Shown one piece after another: positions 36,363 through 45,933 of a stretch of 64,000 bases of DNA. This DNA is from Caballeronia terrestris (GTDB lineage Bacteria > Pseudomonadota > Gammaproteobacteria > Burkholderiales > Burkholderiaceae). The notes beneath the pieces were generated by a model. The model was not told where the DNA came from and did not search any database. It saw nothing but the letters and a program-made list of their open reading frames with translations. Position 1 is the stretch's first letter. Each line of letters starts with the position of its first letter. The position numbers were made by a program, and so were the translations under genes. Where the stretch lies: the NCBI RefSeq assembly GCF_001544515.1, contig NZ_FCOL02000009.1, positions 1 to 64,000 of the forward strand. Direction: 5' to 3'.

Positions 36363-36401
36363 TTCATATACAAAGAAACCCGGGTACGTCTCGACCGCCG
36401 C

Positions 36402-37199
36402 TCACCAGGCCGCGATCACCGCGCCCGCATACTTCCCTTCGATGTACTGCTTCACTTCCGACGAGTGGTACGCCGCGACCAGCTTCGCGACCCACGGCTT
36501 GTCCTTATCGGCGGCGCGGATCGCGATGATGTTCGAATACGGTCCCTTCGGGTCTTCGATCGCGATCGCGTCGGACTTCGGCTTCAGGCCCGCTTCCATC
36601 GCGAAATTGGTGTTGATCGCGGCGGCATCGACGTCGCCGAGCGAGCGCGGGATCTGCGCGGCATCGAGTTCGACGATCTTCAGCTTCTTCGGGTTCTCGA
36701 CGATGTCGAGCGGCGTCGCCTTCAATCCGGCGTCGGCGCGCAGCTTGAGCAGGCCCTGCTTCTGGAGCAGCAGCAACGCGCGGCCGCCGTTGGTCGGATC
36801 GTTCGGCACGGCGATGCGCGCGCCCGGCTGCAGTTCGGCGAGCGACTTCACCTTCTTCGAATAGATTCCCATCGGGAACGTGACCGTATCGGCGACCTTG
36901 ATCAGCTTGTAGCCGCGGTCCTTCACCTGCGCGTCGAGATACGGCGCGTGCTGGTAGCTGTTCGCGTCGAGGTCGCCAGCGGCGAGCGCGGCGTTCGGCT
37001 GCACGTAGTCCGAGAACTCGACGACCGTGATCTTCAGCCCGTTCTTCGCCGCGACCTGCTTGACGACGTCCATGATCTGCGCGTGCGGGCCGCCCGTGAC
37101 GCCCAGCTTGATGGCTTCATCGGCGTGAGCGGCGGTGCTCGCGAACAGCGTGGCCGCGGAGAGCGCGGCGGCAAACTTGAGAATAAATCGGCGTTGCAT
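36402..37199 (-). CDS. metQ: Methionine ABC transporter substrate-binding protein MetQ
   Basis: MetQ (NlpA family) captures D/L-methionine in the periplasm for MetNI. The 265 residues start with a signal peptide (MQRRFILKFAAALSAATLFA, cut after AHA near 26). No lipobox Cys is present, so unlike E. coli MetQ it appears to be soluble. Family marks: IKLGVTGGPHAQIM, VEFSDYVQPNAALAAGDLDANSYQHAPYLD, IAVPNDPTNGGRALLLLQ, and INTNFAMEAGL. Third gene of metNIQ. Confidence 0.95.
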   Translation of the reverse strand: MQRRFILKFAAALSAATLFASTAAHADEAIKLGVTGGPHAQIMDVVKQVAAKNGLKITVVEFSDYVQPNAALAAGDLDANSYQHAPYLDAQVKDRGYKLIKVADTVTFPMGIYSKKVKSLAELQPGARIAVPNDPTNGGRALLLLQKQGLLKLRADAGLKATPLDIVENPKKLKIVELDAAQIPRSLGDVDAAAINTNFAMEAGLKPKSDAIAIEDPKGPYSNIIAIRAADKDKPWVAKLVAAYHSSEVKQYIEGKYAGAVIAAW

Positions 37200-37233
37200 G
37201 GATTGGCCTTTGTTTTTAATGGAAAAATTGACG

Positions 37234-37887
37234 TTACTTGTGGCTCAGACGCCGCACGAGCCAGTCGCCGAACGACTGCACGAGCTGCACGAACACGATC
37301 AGGATCACGACCACCGTCAGCATGACTTCGGGCAAGAAGCGCTGATAGCCGTAGCGGATGCCGAGATCGCCGAGACCGCCGCCGCCGATCGCGCCCGCCA
37401 TCGCCGAATAGCCGACGAGCGACACGAACGTGATCGTCAGCCCGGCGACGACGCCCGGCAGCGATTCCGGCAGCAGCACCTTAAAGACGATCTGGCGGGT
37501 GGTCGCGCCCATCGCCTGGGCGGCTTCGATCAGGCCGCGGTCGACTTCGCGCAGCGCCGTCTCGACGAGCCGCGCGATGAACGGCGCGGCGGCGATCGTC
37601 AGCGGGACGACCGCCGCCGCCGTGCCGATCGACGATCCGACCACGAGCCGCGTGAACGGAATCACGGCGACGAGCAGGATGATGAACGGCGTCGAGCGCA
37701 CCGCGTTGACGATGCCGCCGAGCACGCGGTTCACGCCGAGGTTCTGCAGAACGCCGTCGCGGTCGGTGAGATAGAGCAGCACGCCGAGCGGCAGGCCGAT
37801 CGCGGCGCCCACGAGCCCAGAGATGCCGACCATGACGAGTGTTTCCCAGAACGACTGCACGAACATGTCGAACATTTCACTCAACAT
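37234..37887 (-). CDS. metI: Methionine ABC transporter permease MetI
   Basis: MetI is the inner-membrane channel of the methionine importer. The 217 residues have five or so helices and the ABC permease EAA loop ([32 protein letters not shown], about 139-170). The N-terminal [27 protein letters not shown] is typical. The start at 37887 lies within the end of metN (11-base overlap), so translation is coupled. Confidence 0.97.
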   Translation of the reverse strand: MLSEMFDMFVQSFWETLVMVGISGLVGAAIGLPLGVLLYLTDRDGVLQNLGVNRVLGGIVNAVRSTPFIILLVAVIPFTRLVVGSSIGTAAAVVPLTIAAAPFIARLVETALREVDRGLIEAAQAMGATTRQIVFKVLLPESLPGVVAGLTITFVSLVGYSAMAGAIGGGGLGDLGIRYGYQRFLPEVMLTVVVILIVFVQLVQSFGDWLVRRLSHK

Positions 37888-38911
37888 ACGAAAGCTCCTC
37901 CACCACCACGCCCTGAGAGCGCAAAAAAGTGATCGCCTCGGCGACCTTGACCGGCTGCCCGCCCGCCAGCACCGCGAGCGAGCCGAACGCCTGGCCCTGA
38001 ATCTCGTCGATTTGACCGTGCAGGATGTTGAAATCGAGCTCGTAGCGGCGGATCGTCTCCGAGAGAATCGGCTGATCGACGCCCGAGCCCGTGAACGCAA
38101 GCCGCAGCAAGTGGCCGCTGCCCGTCTTCAGCCGCTCGGCGACGCGTTTTTTCATCGCGGGCGGCAACTCGTGCGCGATCACGTCGCCGATCAGCGCGCG
38201 CGTGACTTCGTGATGCGGCTGCATGAACACGTCGACCACGTTCCCCTCTTCGACCACGCGCCCCGCGTCGAGCACGGCGACGCGGTCGCAGACCTGCTTG
38301 ATCACGTCCATCTGGTGCGTGATCAGCACGACCGTCAAGCCCAGTTCGCGGTTGATCTTGCGCAGGAGGTCGAGGATCGAGCGCGTGGTTTCGGGATCGA
38401 GCGCGGAAGTCGCTTCGTCCGAGAGCAGCACTTTCGGCTTGCTCGCCAGCGCCCGCGCGATGCCCACGCGCTGCTTCTGCCCGCCGCTGATCTGCGCGGG
38501 ATAGCGGTCTTTCTGCGTCGTCAGGCCGACGAGGTCGAGCAGCGGCAGGACGGTCGCCTCGATCTCGGCGCGCTTCATGCCAGCGAGTTCGAGCGGCAGC
38601 GCGACGTTGTCGAACACCGTGCGCGACGAGAGCAGGTTGAAATGCTGGAAGATCATGCCGATGTCGCGGCGCGCGGCACGCAAATCGGCGGCGGAAAGCG
38701 TGGTGAGATCGCGCCCCTCGACAATCACGCTGCCTTCGCTCGGGCGCGTCAGCAGGTTGATCGTGCGGACCAGCGTGCTTTTGCCGGCCCCGCTTCGCCC
38801 GATGATGCCGAAGACTTCGCCGGCGGGAATCGTCAGATTGACGTTATGCAGCGCTTCGACCCAGCCCCGCGGCCCGGCGAAGCGTTGTGACAGATTGCGT
38901 ATTTCGATCAT
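37877..38911 (-). CDS. metN: Methionine ABC transporter ATPase MetN
   Basis: MetN (344 residues) powers methionine import. Walker A is GRSGAGKST near 38; the signature [16 protein letters not shown] and Walker [13 protein letters not shown] follow, then the H-loop LITHQMDV. The C-terminal 80 residues form the NIL domain, which binds methionine and inhibits transport when the cell is replete. ATG at 38911 is chosen where the ABC fold starts. First gene of metNIQ. I did not find a convincing SAM riboswitch in the 155-base leader. Confidence 0.97.
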   Translation of the reverse strand: MIEIRNLSQRFAGPRGWVEALHNVNLTIPAGEVFGIIGRSGAGKSTLVRTINLLTRPSEGSVIVEGRDLTTLSAADLRAARRDIGMIFQHFNLLSSRTVFDNVALPLELAGMKRAEIEATVLPLLDLVGLTTQKDRYPAQISGGQKQRVGIARALASKPKVLLSDEATSALDPETTRSILDLLRKINRELGLTVVLITHQMDVIKQVCDRVAVLDAGRVVEEGNVVDVFMQPHHEVTRALIGDVIAHELPPAMKKRVAERLKTGSGHLLRLAFTGSGVDQPILSETIRRYELDFNILHGQIDEIQGQAFGSLAVLAGGQPVKVAEAITFLRSQGVVVEELSYVE

Positions 38912-39066
38912 GTAAATGCAAACGGCGGAGGCTCCGCGCGGGTGTCGCACCCGGGCCGCCGGCCGCCGTCGAAGTTCGTAGTCTTAATCTGAAATTTTAC
39001 CGCACGCTTATCATTCGCTTTAATAATGATTTCCATGCCGCTAATTACTTCGGGGCATTTAAGGAC

Positions 39067-39924
39067 ATGTATTCCACGAGTACCGTCAAGACGCGTCAGG
39101 GCGTCGAGTTGTTCCTGCATCGCTGGCAGGCGGGGAAGCCTCTTGCGCGAATTGCGCTGCTGCACGGGCTCGCCGAGCACGCGCAACGCTACGACGCCTT
39201 CGCGCAGCGGCTGAACGCGGCGGGCATCGAATTGATCGCGGTGGATTTGCGCGGACACGGGCGCTCGTCGGGGGAACGCGTGTGGATCGATCGTTTCGAC
39301 GATTATCTGCTCGACGCCGACGTGCTCGTCGAAGTCGCCGAGACGAGCGCGCCGGCTGGCGTGCCGCTCTTCCTGATGGGCCACAGCATGGGCGGAACGA
39401 TCGCGGCGCTGTACGTCGCCGAGCGGGCGGCGAAGCGCAAGCTCGCGGGGCTGATCCTGTCGAGCGCCGCGCTGAAACCCGGCCGCGACGTGCCGCGCTG
39501 GCAACTCGCGCTGGGGAAGATCATCGGCGCAATCAGGCCGCGCTTCCCGGCGCTGACGATCGATCCGGCGCTGTTGTCGCGGGCGTCGGGTGTCGTCGAG
39601 GCGAACCGGCGCGACCCGCTCGTCCATCACGACGCGATTCCCGCCCGCACCGGCGCCCAGTTGCTCGCCGGGATGACGCGCATCGAAGCGAAACGCGCGT
39701 CGATCGCGCTGCCGCTCTTCGTCTTCCACGGTACCGCCGACAAGCTCACTGAACCCGACGGCAGCCGCGATTTCGAAGCGGCCACAAGCTCGACCGACAG
39801 CACGCTTCTGATGCTGGAAGGCAGCTTTCACGAGACGCTGAACGATCTCGACCGCGATCGCGTGATCCGCGCGCTGATCGACTGGACGCTCGTGCGCGCC
39901 AATCTTCAGCGCTCGCGGATGTAG
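39067..39924 (+). CDS. Alpha/beta hydrolase, monoacylglycerol lipase/lysophospholipase-like
   Basis: A 285-residue serine hydrolase. The oxyanion region is ALLHGLAEHAQRYD, then AVDLRGHGRSSGERVWIDRFDDYLLD; the nucleophile elbow is GHSMGG; the acid is in VFHGTADKLTEPDGS; and the His in GSFHETLND. The order and the HGxxEHxxRY motif match the Hydrolase_4 group that includes monoglyceride lipases and lysophospholipase PldB. No signal peptide, so cytoplasmic. It converges on the deacetylase-like gene with 12 bases between stops. Substrate uncertain. Confidence 0.9.
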   Translation: MYSTSTVKTRQGVELFLHRWQAGKPLARIALLHGLAEHAQRYDAFAQRLNAAGIELIAVDLRGHGRSSGERVWIDRFDDYLLDADVLVEVAETSAPAGVPLFLMGHSMGGTIAALYVAERAAKRKLAGLILSSAALKPGRDVPRWQLALGKIIGAIRPRFPALTIDPALLSRASGVVEANRRDPLVHHDAIPARTGAQLLAGMTRIEAKRASIALPLFVFHGTADKLTEPDGSRDFEAATSSTDSTLLMLEGSFHETLNDLDRDRVIRALIDWTLVRANLQRSRM

Positions 39925-39936
39925 CCGCCGCGCCGT

Positions 39937-40860
39937 TCAGATATTGGCCAGCGCCCGCACGTGCGCGACGACGCTGCGTCCGAGCGCCGACAGGTTGTAT
40001 CCGCCCTCAAGCGAACTCACGATGCGCCCCTTCGCGTGACGATCGGCCACCGCGCGGATCTGCTGCGTGAGCCACGTGTAATCGTCCTCGACGAGGCCCA
40101 TGTTGCCGAGATCGTCCTCGCGATGCGCGTCGAACCCCGCCGACACGAAGATCATCTCCGGCTTGAACGCGTCGAGCCGCGGCAGCCACAGCAGATCCAC
40201 CGCCTCGCGCACGGCCATGCCCGCGGTCCGCGCGGGCATCGGCACGTTGACCATGTTCGGCGCCTGGCTGTCGGCGCCGGAATACGGATAGAACGGATGC
40301 TGGAAGAAGCTGCACATCAGGACGCGCGGGTCGCCCGCGAACGCGGCTTCCGTGCCGTTGCCGTGATGCACGTCGAAATCGATCACCGCGACGCGCTGCA
40401 GGCCGTGCACTTCCAGCGCATGGCGCGCCGCAACGGCGATGTTGTTGAAGAAGCAGAACCCCATCGCGCGCGCAGGTTCGGCGTGATGGCCGGGCGGGCG
40501 CACGCTGCAGAACGCGTTGTCGTAGCGGCCTTCGATCACGGCATCGGTCGCGGCGATCGCAGCGCCCGCCGCGCGCAACGCCGCCTGATACGAATGCGGA
40601 CACATCAGCGTGTCGGGATCGATTTCGGCGCGGCCCTCGGTCGGCTGGCACTTCCGCACGAAGTCGATGTGCGCCTGCGTGTGCACGCGCGCGAGGTCGA
40701 TCTCGCTTGCAAGCGGCGCTTCTTCGCGCTCGATCAGGGCGTCGATGCGGCTTCCGATCAACTGGTCTTCGATCGCCTTCAAACGGTCCGGGCATTCGGG
40801 ATGCCACGGACCCATGTCGTGGAGAAGGCAGTCAGGGTGGGAATAGAAGGCGGTCGCCAT
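39937..40860 (-). CDS. Histone deacetylase family protein (AcuC/acetylpolyamine amidohydrolase-like)
   Basis: A 307-residue zinc-dependent deacylase. Active-site marks: RPPGHHAEPARAMGFCFFNN (tandem His), VIDFDVHHGNGT (metal Asp and His), and VSAGFDAHREDDLG (second metal Asp), then SLEGGYNLSALGRS. Bacterial members deacetylate small amines or proteins such as acetyl-CoA synthetase. The start MATAFYSHPDC at 40860 matches the family start; the longer frame is rejected. Substrate unknown. Confidence 0.93.
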   Translation of the reverse strand: MATAFYSHPDCLLHDMGPWHPECPDRLKAIEDQLIGSRIDALIEREEAPLASEIDLARVHTQAHIDFVRKCQPTEGRAEIDPDTLMCPHSYQAALRAAGAAIAATDAVIEGRYDNAFCSVRPPGHHAEPARAMGFCFFNNIAVAARHALEVHGLQRVAVIDFDVHHGNGTEAAFAGDPRVLMCSFFQHPFYPYSGADSQAPNMVNVPMPARTAGMAVREAVDLLWLPRLDAFKPEMIFVSAGFDAHREDDLGNMGLVEDDYTWLTQQIRAVADRHAKGRIVSSLEGGYNLSALGRSVVAHVRALANI

Positions 40861-41077
40861 AGGCTTTCTGCGGCCGGTGTGCGCCGGACCGCGTGTCTCG
40901 TGTCTTTTCGTCATACGCACGGCCACACGCCGCGCGATTGACGTTAAGTTACCACACCGTTTATTCCCGTCCCTGCCGTTAATTCAGGGCTTCGAGGCGG
41001 CATGCGGGCTTAAGGGCGTCGGTTATACTGCCCCGACACTCGACGCACTGCCACACATCGTCACAACCGCGCACACT

Positions 41078-42271
41078 ATGACCTTCAAGTTTGCTCCGCT
41101 TGATTTGCCCGACGCGTTCAAGCCGCACTCACTCGCCACCGTCGTCTCCAAAGCCTTCCTCGTTTGTGCTCTCGGCGCCCTCGCCGCCGGCAGTGCCTTT
41201 GCGCAGTCGCAGTCACAGTCGCAGCCTCAAACCGCGACGCCGCAAGGGCAGGACTTCGAAGAAGAAATCGTGCCGCAGCGCTACGCGAAAAACCCGAATG
41301 TCGATGCGTTCATCAACGACATGGTCGCGCGCTACGACTTCGATTCAAGCGCGCTGCACGACCTGTTCAATCGCGTCAGCTATTCGACGACCGCGGTCAA
41401 GCTCGTGACGCCCGCGCCGACGCCCGCCACAAAGAACTGGCGCGCGTATCAGGGGCGCTTCATCGAGCCGGTGCGCATCAACGCCGGCGTGAAGTTCTGG
41501 CGCGCGAATCAGGCCACGCTGCAGCGCGCGTCGGAGCAATACGGCGTGCCGCCGGAGGTGATCGTCGGCATCATCGGCGTGGAGACGATCTACGGGCGCT
41601 ACATGGGCAACTTCCGCGCGCTCGATGCACTGACCACGCTCACCTTCGATTACCCGAACACGCCGAATCGCGCCGAGCGGCAGGCGACGTTCCGCAAGAA
41701 CCTCGAAGACCTGCTCGTCTGGACGCGCGACGCGCAGATCGATCCGTCCACCGTGCTCGGCTCGTACACCGGCGCGATCGGCATTCCGCAGTTCATGCCG
41801 AGCAGCATCGTGCAATACGCAATCGATTACGACGGCAACAGCCGCATCGACCTGCGCACGAGCCAGGCCGACGCGATCGGCAGCGTCGCGAATTTCCTGA
41901 ACAAGCACGGCTGGGAAGGTGGGCGTCCGGTCGTGTGGCGCATCGCGGGCGATGTCGGCAGCCAGGGCATCGCGCAGGCGGCGGCCGATGGCGCGCCGGA
42001 GCCGCACTGGTCGCTCGCGCAATTGCTCAAAGCGGGCATGCTGCTGAACGAGCCGTCGTTGAATACGGCTTCGGAGGCGGGAACGCCGGTGACGGTCGTC
42101 GATTTGCCGACGCCGGGACGGCCGACCGAATACACGCTTGGTACGAAGAATTTCTACGTTCTGACGCGCTACAACCGCAGTTTCTTTTATGCGTTGTCGG
42201 TGTATCAATTGGGCGAGGCGGTGAAGGCGCGCATCGCGGCGGGCGATACGGGAACGTCGACGGTGCAGTGA
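41078..42271 (+). CDS. mltB: Lytic murein transglycosylase B
   Basis: MltB cuts the MurNAc-GlcNAc bond of peptidoglycan with formation of 1,6-anhydro ends. The 397 residues carry a signal sequence (about 17-45, FLVCALGALAAGSAFAQ) without a lipobox, then a Gln/Ser repeat. The SLT_2 domain has the catalytic Glu in IIGVETIYGRYMGNFRALDALTTL, then SYTGAIGIPQFMPSS, which is diagnostic. The C-terminal part includes YNRSFFYALSVYQLGEAV. The N-region before the hydrophobic core is long (about 25 residues), so an internal start is possible. Confidence 0.93.
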   Translation: MTFKFAPLDLPDAFKPHSLATVVSKAFLVCALGALAAGSAFAQSQSQSQPQTATPQGQDFEEEIVPQRYAKNPNVDAFINDMVARYDFDSSALHDLFNRVSYSTTAVKLVTPAPTPATKNWRAYQGRFIEPVRINAGVKFWRANQATLQRASEQYGVPPEVIVGIIGVETIYGRYMGNFRALDALTTLTFDYPNTPNRAERQATFRKNLEDLLVWTRDAQIDPSTVLGSYTGAIGIPQFMPSSIVQYAIDYDGNSRIDLRTSQADAIGSVANFLNKHGWEGGRPVVWRIAGDVGSQGIAQAAADGAPEPHWSLAQLLKAGMLLNEPSLNTASEAGTPVTVVDLPTPGRPTEYTLGTKNFYVLTRYNRSFFYALSVYQLGEAVKARIAAGDTGTSTVQ

Positions 42272-42288
42272 CGTTTCTGAAGCCGCAT

Positions 42289-42332
42289 CAAAGTACAGAA
42301 GGCCGTTCAAATGAACGGCCTTCTGTACTTTG
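42289..42332. terminator. 21-bp perfect hairpin between mltB and cysM
   Basis: Two perfect 21-base arms (42289-42309 and 42312-42332) separated by AA. The arm begins CAAAGTACAG and ends GCCGTTCA. It lies 18 bases past the mltB stop and 16 before the cysM stop, so it serves convergent genes. There is no real T tail beyond CTTTG, so it may act as an RNA-stabilising or RNase III-type stem rather than a classic terminator. Confidence 0.6.
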
Positions 42333-42347
42333 AGACGTGCTAGACCT

Positions 42348-43250
42348 TCACGCGGGGAAAACACCCGTCGAAAGATACCGATCGCCACGATCGCAGACGA
42401 TGAACACGATCGTCGCGTTCTCCACCTGCCGCGCGATGCGCAACGCGACTTCGCACGCGCCGCCCGACGAAATCCCGCTGAAAATCCCCTCGACCGATGC
42501 CATCCGGCGCGCCATCGCTTCCGATGCCGCCTGACTCACGTTCTCCACACGATCAACGCGACTACGGTCGAAAATCTTCGGAAGATAAGCCTCGGGCCAC
42601 TTGCGGATGCCCGGAATGCGCGAGCCCTCTTCCGGCTGCGCCCCGACGATCTCGATCTTCTCGTTCTGTTCCTTCAGGTACTGCGACACGCCCATGATCG
42701 TACCGGTCGTACCCATCGCCGAGACGAAATGCGTAATGCGCCCTTCCGTCTGCCGCCACAGTTCCGGCCCGGTCGTCTCATAGTGCGCGAGCGGATTGTC
42801 GGGATTCGCGAACTGGTCGAGGATGACGCCCTTGCCTTCGCGCTGCATCTGGTCGGCGAGATCGCGTGCGTATTCCATGCCGCCCGTTACCGGCGTCAGC
42901 ACGATCTGCGCGCCGTAAGCGGCCATGCTCTGGCGCCGCTCGACCGAAAGGTCCTCGGGCATCAGCAACACCATCTTGTAGCCGCGCACGGCGGCGGCCA
43001 TCGCGAGCGCGATGCCGGTATTGCCGCTCGTCGCTTCGATCAGCGTGTCGCCGGGCTTGATGCGGCCGCGCTCTTCGGCCTTCTTGATCATCGAGAGCGC
43101 CGGACGGTCCTTCACCGAGCCCGCCGGATTGTTGCCTTCCAGCTTGCCGAGAAGGACGTTATTGCGGCTGCGGATGTCGTCGTCCGTCAGACGGACGAGC
43201 TGCACGAGCGGCGTATTGCCGATCGTGTCTTCGATTGTCATGTAAGCCAT
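42348..43250 (-). CDS. cysM: Cysteine synthase B
   Basis: CysM makes cysteine from O-acetylserine and sulphide or thiosulphate, with PLP. The 300-residue length and the K47 motif NPAGSVKDRPAL fit. Other marks: TIEDTIGNTPLVQL, IEATSGNTGIALAMAAA, MGTTGTIMGVSQYLKE (phosphate loop) and SRIPGIRKWPEAYLPKIF, typical of CysM rather than CysK. It starts 2 codons before an alternative Met (MTIEDT). Confidence 0.97.
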   Translation of the reverse strand: MAYMTIEDTIGNTPLVQLVRLTDDDIRSRNNVLLGKLEGNNPAGSVKDRPALSMIKKAEERGRIKPGDTLIEATSGNTGIALAMAAAVRGYKMVLLMPEDLSVERRQSMAAYGAQIVLTPVTGGMEYARDLADQMQREGKGVILDQFANPDNPLAHYETTGPELWRQTEGRITHFVSAMGTTGTIMGVSQYLKEQNEKIEIVGAQPEEGSRIPGIRKWPEAYLPKIFDRSRVDRVENVSQAASEAMARRMASVEGIFSGISSGGACEVALRIARQVENATIVFIVCDRGDRYLSTGVFPA

Positions 43251-43507
43251 AAGCGGTGCTGTGTGCGGCCGCTAGTGCAGCCGATGCGTGAATATTGGGA
43301 TGCGGGGAATCCACCGATTGTAGCCCAGCGGTCCTTTCGCTGCCGCCCGCCCCTATCGGTTACAGGGGTTGGGGTTGTTCATGCGCTGTGGCCTCGACGG
43401 CAAAAAGCCCGCGGCGGTGCCGTGGGAGCCAATCACCGAGCTGTTTCAACCCGCGTTGCGCGGCGCACGAGCCGACCGGCGCGTCGGCTGCATGCGCCGC
43501 GCCGCGT

Positions 43508-43867
43508 CTACTTCTTCACGACGACCGGTTGATGCGCCGCCGCAGCCGCAGCCGCATTGGCCGCAAGCGCGCCGGAGCCCGCGTGCGCTGCGGCGGCCGT
43601 CTTGCCGGCCGGTCCGATGGTGAGCCCTTCGGCCTGCAGGCGTTCCATCGTCTTGCCGCCCATGCCCTTGACGCGCTTGCGCATTTCGGCGGCGTCCTTG
43701 AACGGGCCGTGCGCGTCGCCCTCGTCAAGTATGGCTTTGGCTTTTGCCGGACCGATGCCCTTGATGCCGCGCAGCGCATCGGTATTGGCGGTGTTGACGT
43801 CGACGGCCGCGAGAGCGGAACCGACCGACATGGCGAGCGCGAACGCTGCGATTACTTTTTTGATCAT
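43508..43867 (-). CDS. ComEA-family helix-hairpin-helix protein
   Basis: A 119-residue exported protein: signal peptide MIKKVIAAFALAMSVGSALA, then a tandem helix-hairpin-helix domain (VDVNTANTDALRGIKGIGPAKAKAILDEG, GGKTMERLQAEGL). An Ala-rich tail follows. This is the DNA-binding unit of ComEA, the periplasmic receptor for DNA uptake in natural competence. It lacks ComEA's membrane anchor but matches the short secreted forms of Gram-negatives. No other com genes nearby. Confidence 0.9.
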   Translation of the reverse strand: MIKKVIAAFALAMSVGSALAAVDVNTANTDALRGIKGIGPAKAKAILDEGDAHGPFKDAAEMRKRVKGMGGKTMERLQAEGLTIGPAGKTAAAAHAGSGALAANAAAAAAAHQPVVVKK

Positions 43868-43933
43868 CTGAGTCTCCCTTGAAGAACCTTGAGGAACCGG
43901 CCAGCGTCCGTCGCTGACCGTGAGACCCAGTTT

Positions 43934-43963
43934 AAAAAAACGCGCCAGCCTTTTATAGCTGGC
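43934..43963 (-). terminator. Terminator of hldD overlapping its stop codon
   Basis: On the minus strand GCCAGC, 8-base loop, GCTGGC, GCG, then T7 (43940 to 43934). The 5' arm (43963-43958) lies within the last hldD codons, and the stop codon (43955-43953) is in the loop. This ends the rightward LPS cluster. Confidence 0.85.
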
Positions 43964-44948
43964 CGAACAGCCAACGCACGTAGCGGTCAACGCCTTCCTG
44001 CACACTCAAAAACGGTGCGTCATAGCCCGCGGCGCGCAGCTTCGCTTGATCCGCCTGCGTGAAGCACTGATACTTGCCGCGCAGCGCGTCGGGAAACGGG
44101 ATGTACTCGATCAGCCCGCGCTGCGCGAGTTCGGCGAGCGACAGCGTCGTCGCCTCGCCGTCCATCGAGCGCAGCGTGTTCACGACCGTCGATGCGATGT
44201 CGTTGAACGGCTGCGCACGGCCCGTGCCGAGATTGAAGATGCCCGACTTCTCCGGGTGATCGAAGAAGAAGAGGTTGACCTTCGCCACGTCCTCGACCGA
44301 CACGAAATCGCGGGTCTGCTCGCCCGCCGCGTAGCCGTTGTACTCGCCGAAGAGCTTGACCTTGCCCTCGGCGCGGAACTGGTTGAAGTTGTGAAACGCC
44401 ACCGACGCCATGCGCGCCTTGTGCGTCTCGCGCGGCCCGTAGACATTGAAATAGCGGAATCCGACGATCTGGCTCTTCGCCTTCGGAAGCGTCTGGCGCA
44501 CGATCTGGTCGAAGAGGAACTTCGAGTAGCCGTAGACGTTCAGCGGCTTTTCGAACTCGCGGTCCTCGACGAACTGGCTCGACCCGCCATAAGTCGCCGC
44601 CGACGACGCATACAGGAACTGCGCGCCCTGCTCGAGACACGCGTCCATCACGTCGCGGCTGTAGCGGAAGTTGTTGTCCATCATGTAGCGGCCGTCGGTT
44701 TCCATCGTGTCCGAACAGGCGCCTTCGTGGAACACCGCGCGTACCTTGCCGAAGTCGCCGCGCTTGAAACGCTCGACGAACTCGGTCTTGTCGAGATAGT
44801 CGTCGATCTCGCAATCGACGAGATTCTTGAACTTGTCGGCGCGCGTCAGGTTGTCGACGGCGATCACGCGATGTTCGCCGCGATCGTTGAGCGCCTTCAC
44901 GATATTGCTGCCGATGAACCCGGCCGCGCCGGTGACGATGATGGTCAT
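43953..44948 (-). CDS. hldD: ADP-L-glycero-D-manno-heptose 6-epimerase
   Basis: HldD (RfaD/WaaD) epimerises ADP-D,D-heptose to ADP-L,D-heptose for the LPS inner core. The 331-residue protein has the extended SDR fold: [20 protein letters not shown] at the start, [12 protein letters not shown] (catalytic Ser region), [10 protein letters not shown] (YxxxK) and [10 protein letters not shown]. The start is right after hldA (7 bases). It is the last enzyme of the heptose path. Confidence 0.98.
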   Translation of the reverse strand: MTIIVTGAAGFIGSNIVKALNDRGEHRVIAVDNLTRADKFKNLVDCEIDDYLDKTEFVERFKRGDFGKVRAVFHEGACSDTMETDGRYMMDNNFRYSRDVMDACLEQGAQFLYASSAATYGGSSQFVEDREFEKPLNVYGYSKFLFDQIVRQTLPKAKSQIVGFRYFNVYGPRETHKARMASVAFHNFNQFRAEGKVKLFGEYNGYAAGEQTRDFVSVEDVAKVNLFFFDHPEKSGIFNLGTGRAQPFNDIASTVVNTLRSMDGEATTLSLAELAQRGLIEYIPFPDALRGKYQCFTQADQAKLRAAGYDAPFLSVQEGVDRYVRWLFGQL

Positions 44949-44955
44949 GATGTTC

Positions 44956-45933
44956 TCAAGCGAAAAGTTCGTTGTAGTCGACGGTCGCCGTGCCCAGCTT
45001 CCCGACGACGATGCCCGCCGCCCGGTTGGCATAGGCGATCGAGTCGATGAGCGGCACGCCTGCGCCGAGCATCGTCGCGACCGTCGCGATGACGGTGTCG
45101 CCCGCGCCGGACACGTCGTAGACCTCGCGCGCGTCGGCTTGCGTGTGCAGCACGCGGTTGTCCGTGAAGAGCGTCATGCCCTCCTCGGAACGCGTGAGCA
45201 GCAGCGCGTCGATTTGCAACTCGGCGCGCAGCTTCGCGACGCGTTCGTGCAAATCCTCCTCCGAATGCCACCGCCCGACGACCTCGCGCAACTCCGCGCG
45301 GTTCGGCGTGATCAGCGTGGCGCCGCGATAGCGGTCCCAGTCGTCGCCTTTCGGGTCGACCAGCACCGGCTTGTTCGCGCGACGCGCGTCCGCGATCATC
45401 TGCGTCACGTGCGTCAGGCCGCCCTTCGCGTAATCCGACATCAGGATGACGTCGTACTGCGGCAACAGATCGGCAAAACGCGCGAGGCACGCGGCGAGCA
45501 CTTCGTGCGTCGGCGAGTTCTCAAAATCGACGCGCAGCAACTGCTGCTGGCGCGACAGCACCCGCAGCTTGATCGTCGTGAGCAGTTCGGGATCGCGTTC
45601 GAGGTGCCCCGCGACCTTGCTCTCGCCGAGCAACTCGACGATGCGCTCGCCCGGTTCGTCGTGGCCCACCACGCAGAGCAGCCCCGCCTGCGCGCCGAGC
45701 GCCGCCGCGTTGCGCGCGACGTTCGCCGCGCCGCCGAGGCGGTCTTCCTTGCGCTGCACATGCACGACCGGCACCGGCGCTTCCGGCGAAATGCGGTTGA
45801 CGTCGCCGAACCAGTAGCGGTCGAGCATCACGTCGCCGACGACCAAAACGCGCGCCGCCGAAATCCGCGCGCGCGGCACGACCGGAATGGGGGCGGGCTT
45901 AGTGGCCGGAGCCGGCGCCGTCGAGTTCGACAT
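44956..45933 (-). CDS. hldA: D-glycero-beta-D-manno-heptose-7-phosphate kinase
   Basis: A 325-residue PfkB-family kinase that phosphorylates heptose-7-phosphate at C1. Signatures: [26 protein letters not shown] (HldE domain I type), [16 protein letters not shown], and the catalytic [14 protein letters not shown] near 270. It lacks the adenylyltransferase half of HldE, so a separate HldC must exist elsewhere. It begins inside the end of udg (35-base overlap). An N-terminal Pro/Ala-rich leader of about 25 residues precedes the fold. Confidence 0.95.
   Translation of the reverse strand: MSNSTAPAPATKPAPIPVVPRARISAARVLVVGDVMLDRYWFGDVNRISPEAPVPVVHVQRKEDRLGGAANVARNAAALGAQAGLLCVVGHDEPGERIVELLGESKVAGHLERDPELLTTIKLRVLSRQQQLLRVDFENSPTHEVLAACLARFADLLPQYDVILMSDYAKGGLTHVTQMIADARRANKPVLVDPKGDDWDRYRGATLITPNRAELREVVGRWHSEEDLHERVAKLRAELQIDALLLTRSEEGMTLFTDNRVLHTQADAREVYDVSGAGDTVIATVATMLGAGVPLIDSIAYANRAAGIVVGKLGTATVDYNELFA

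Noticed and set aside
38912..39066. SAM riboswitch in the metN leader
   Set aside because: Only a short CGGGTG/CACCCG hairpin is visible; no riboswitch core could be drawn.
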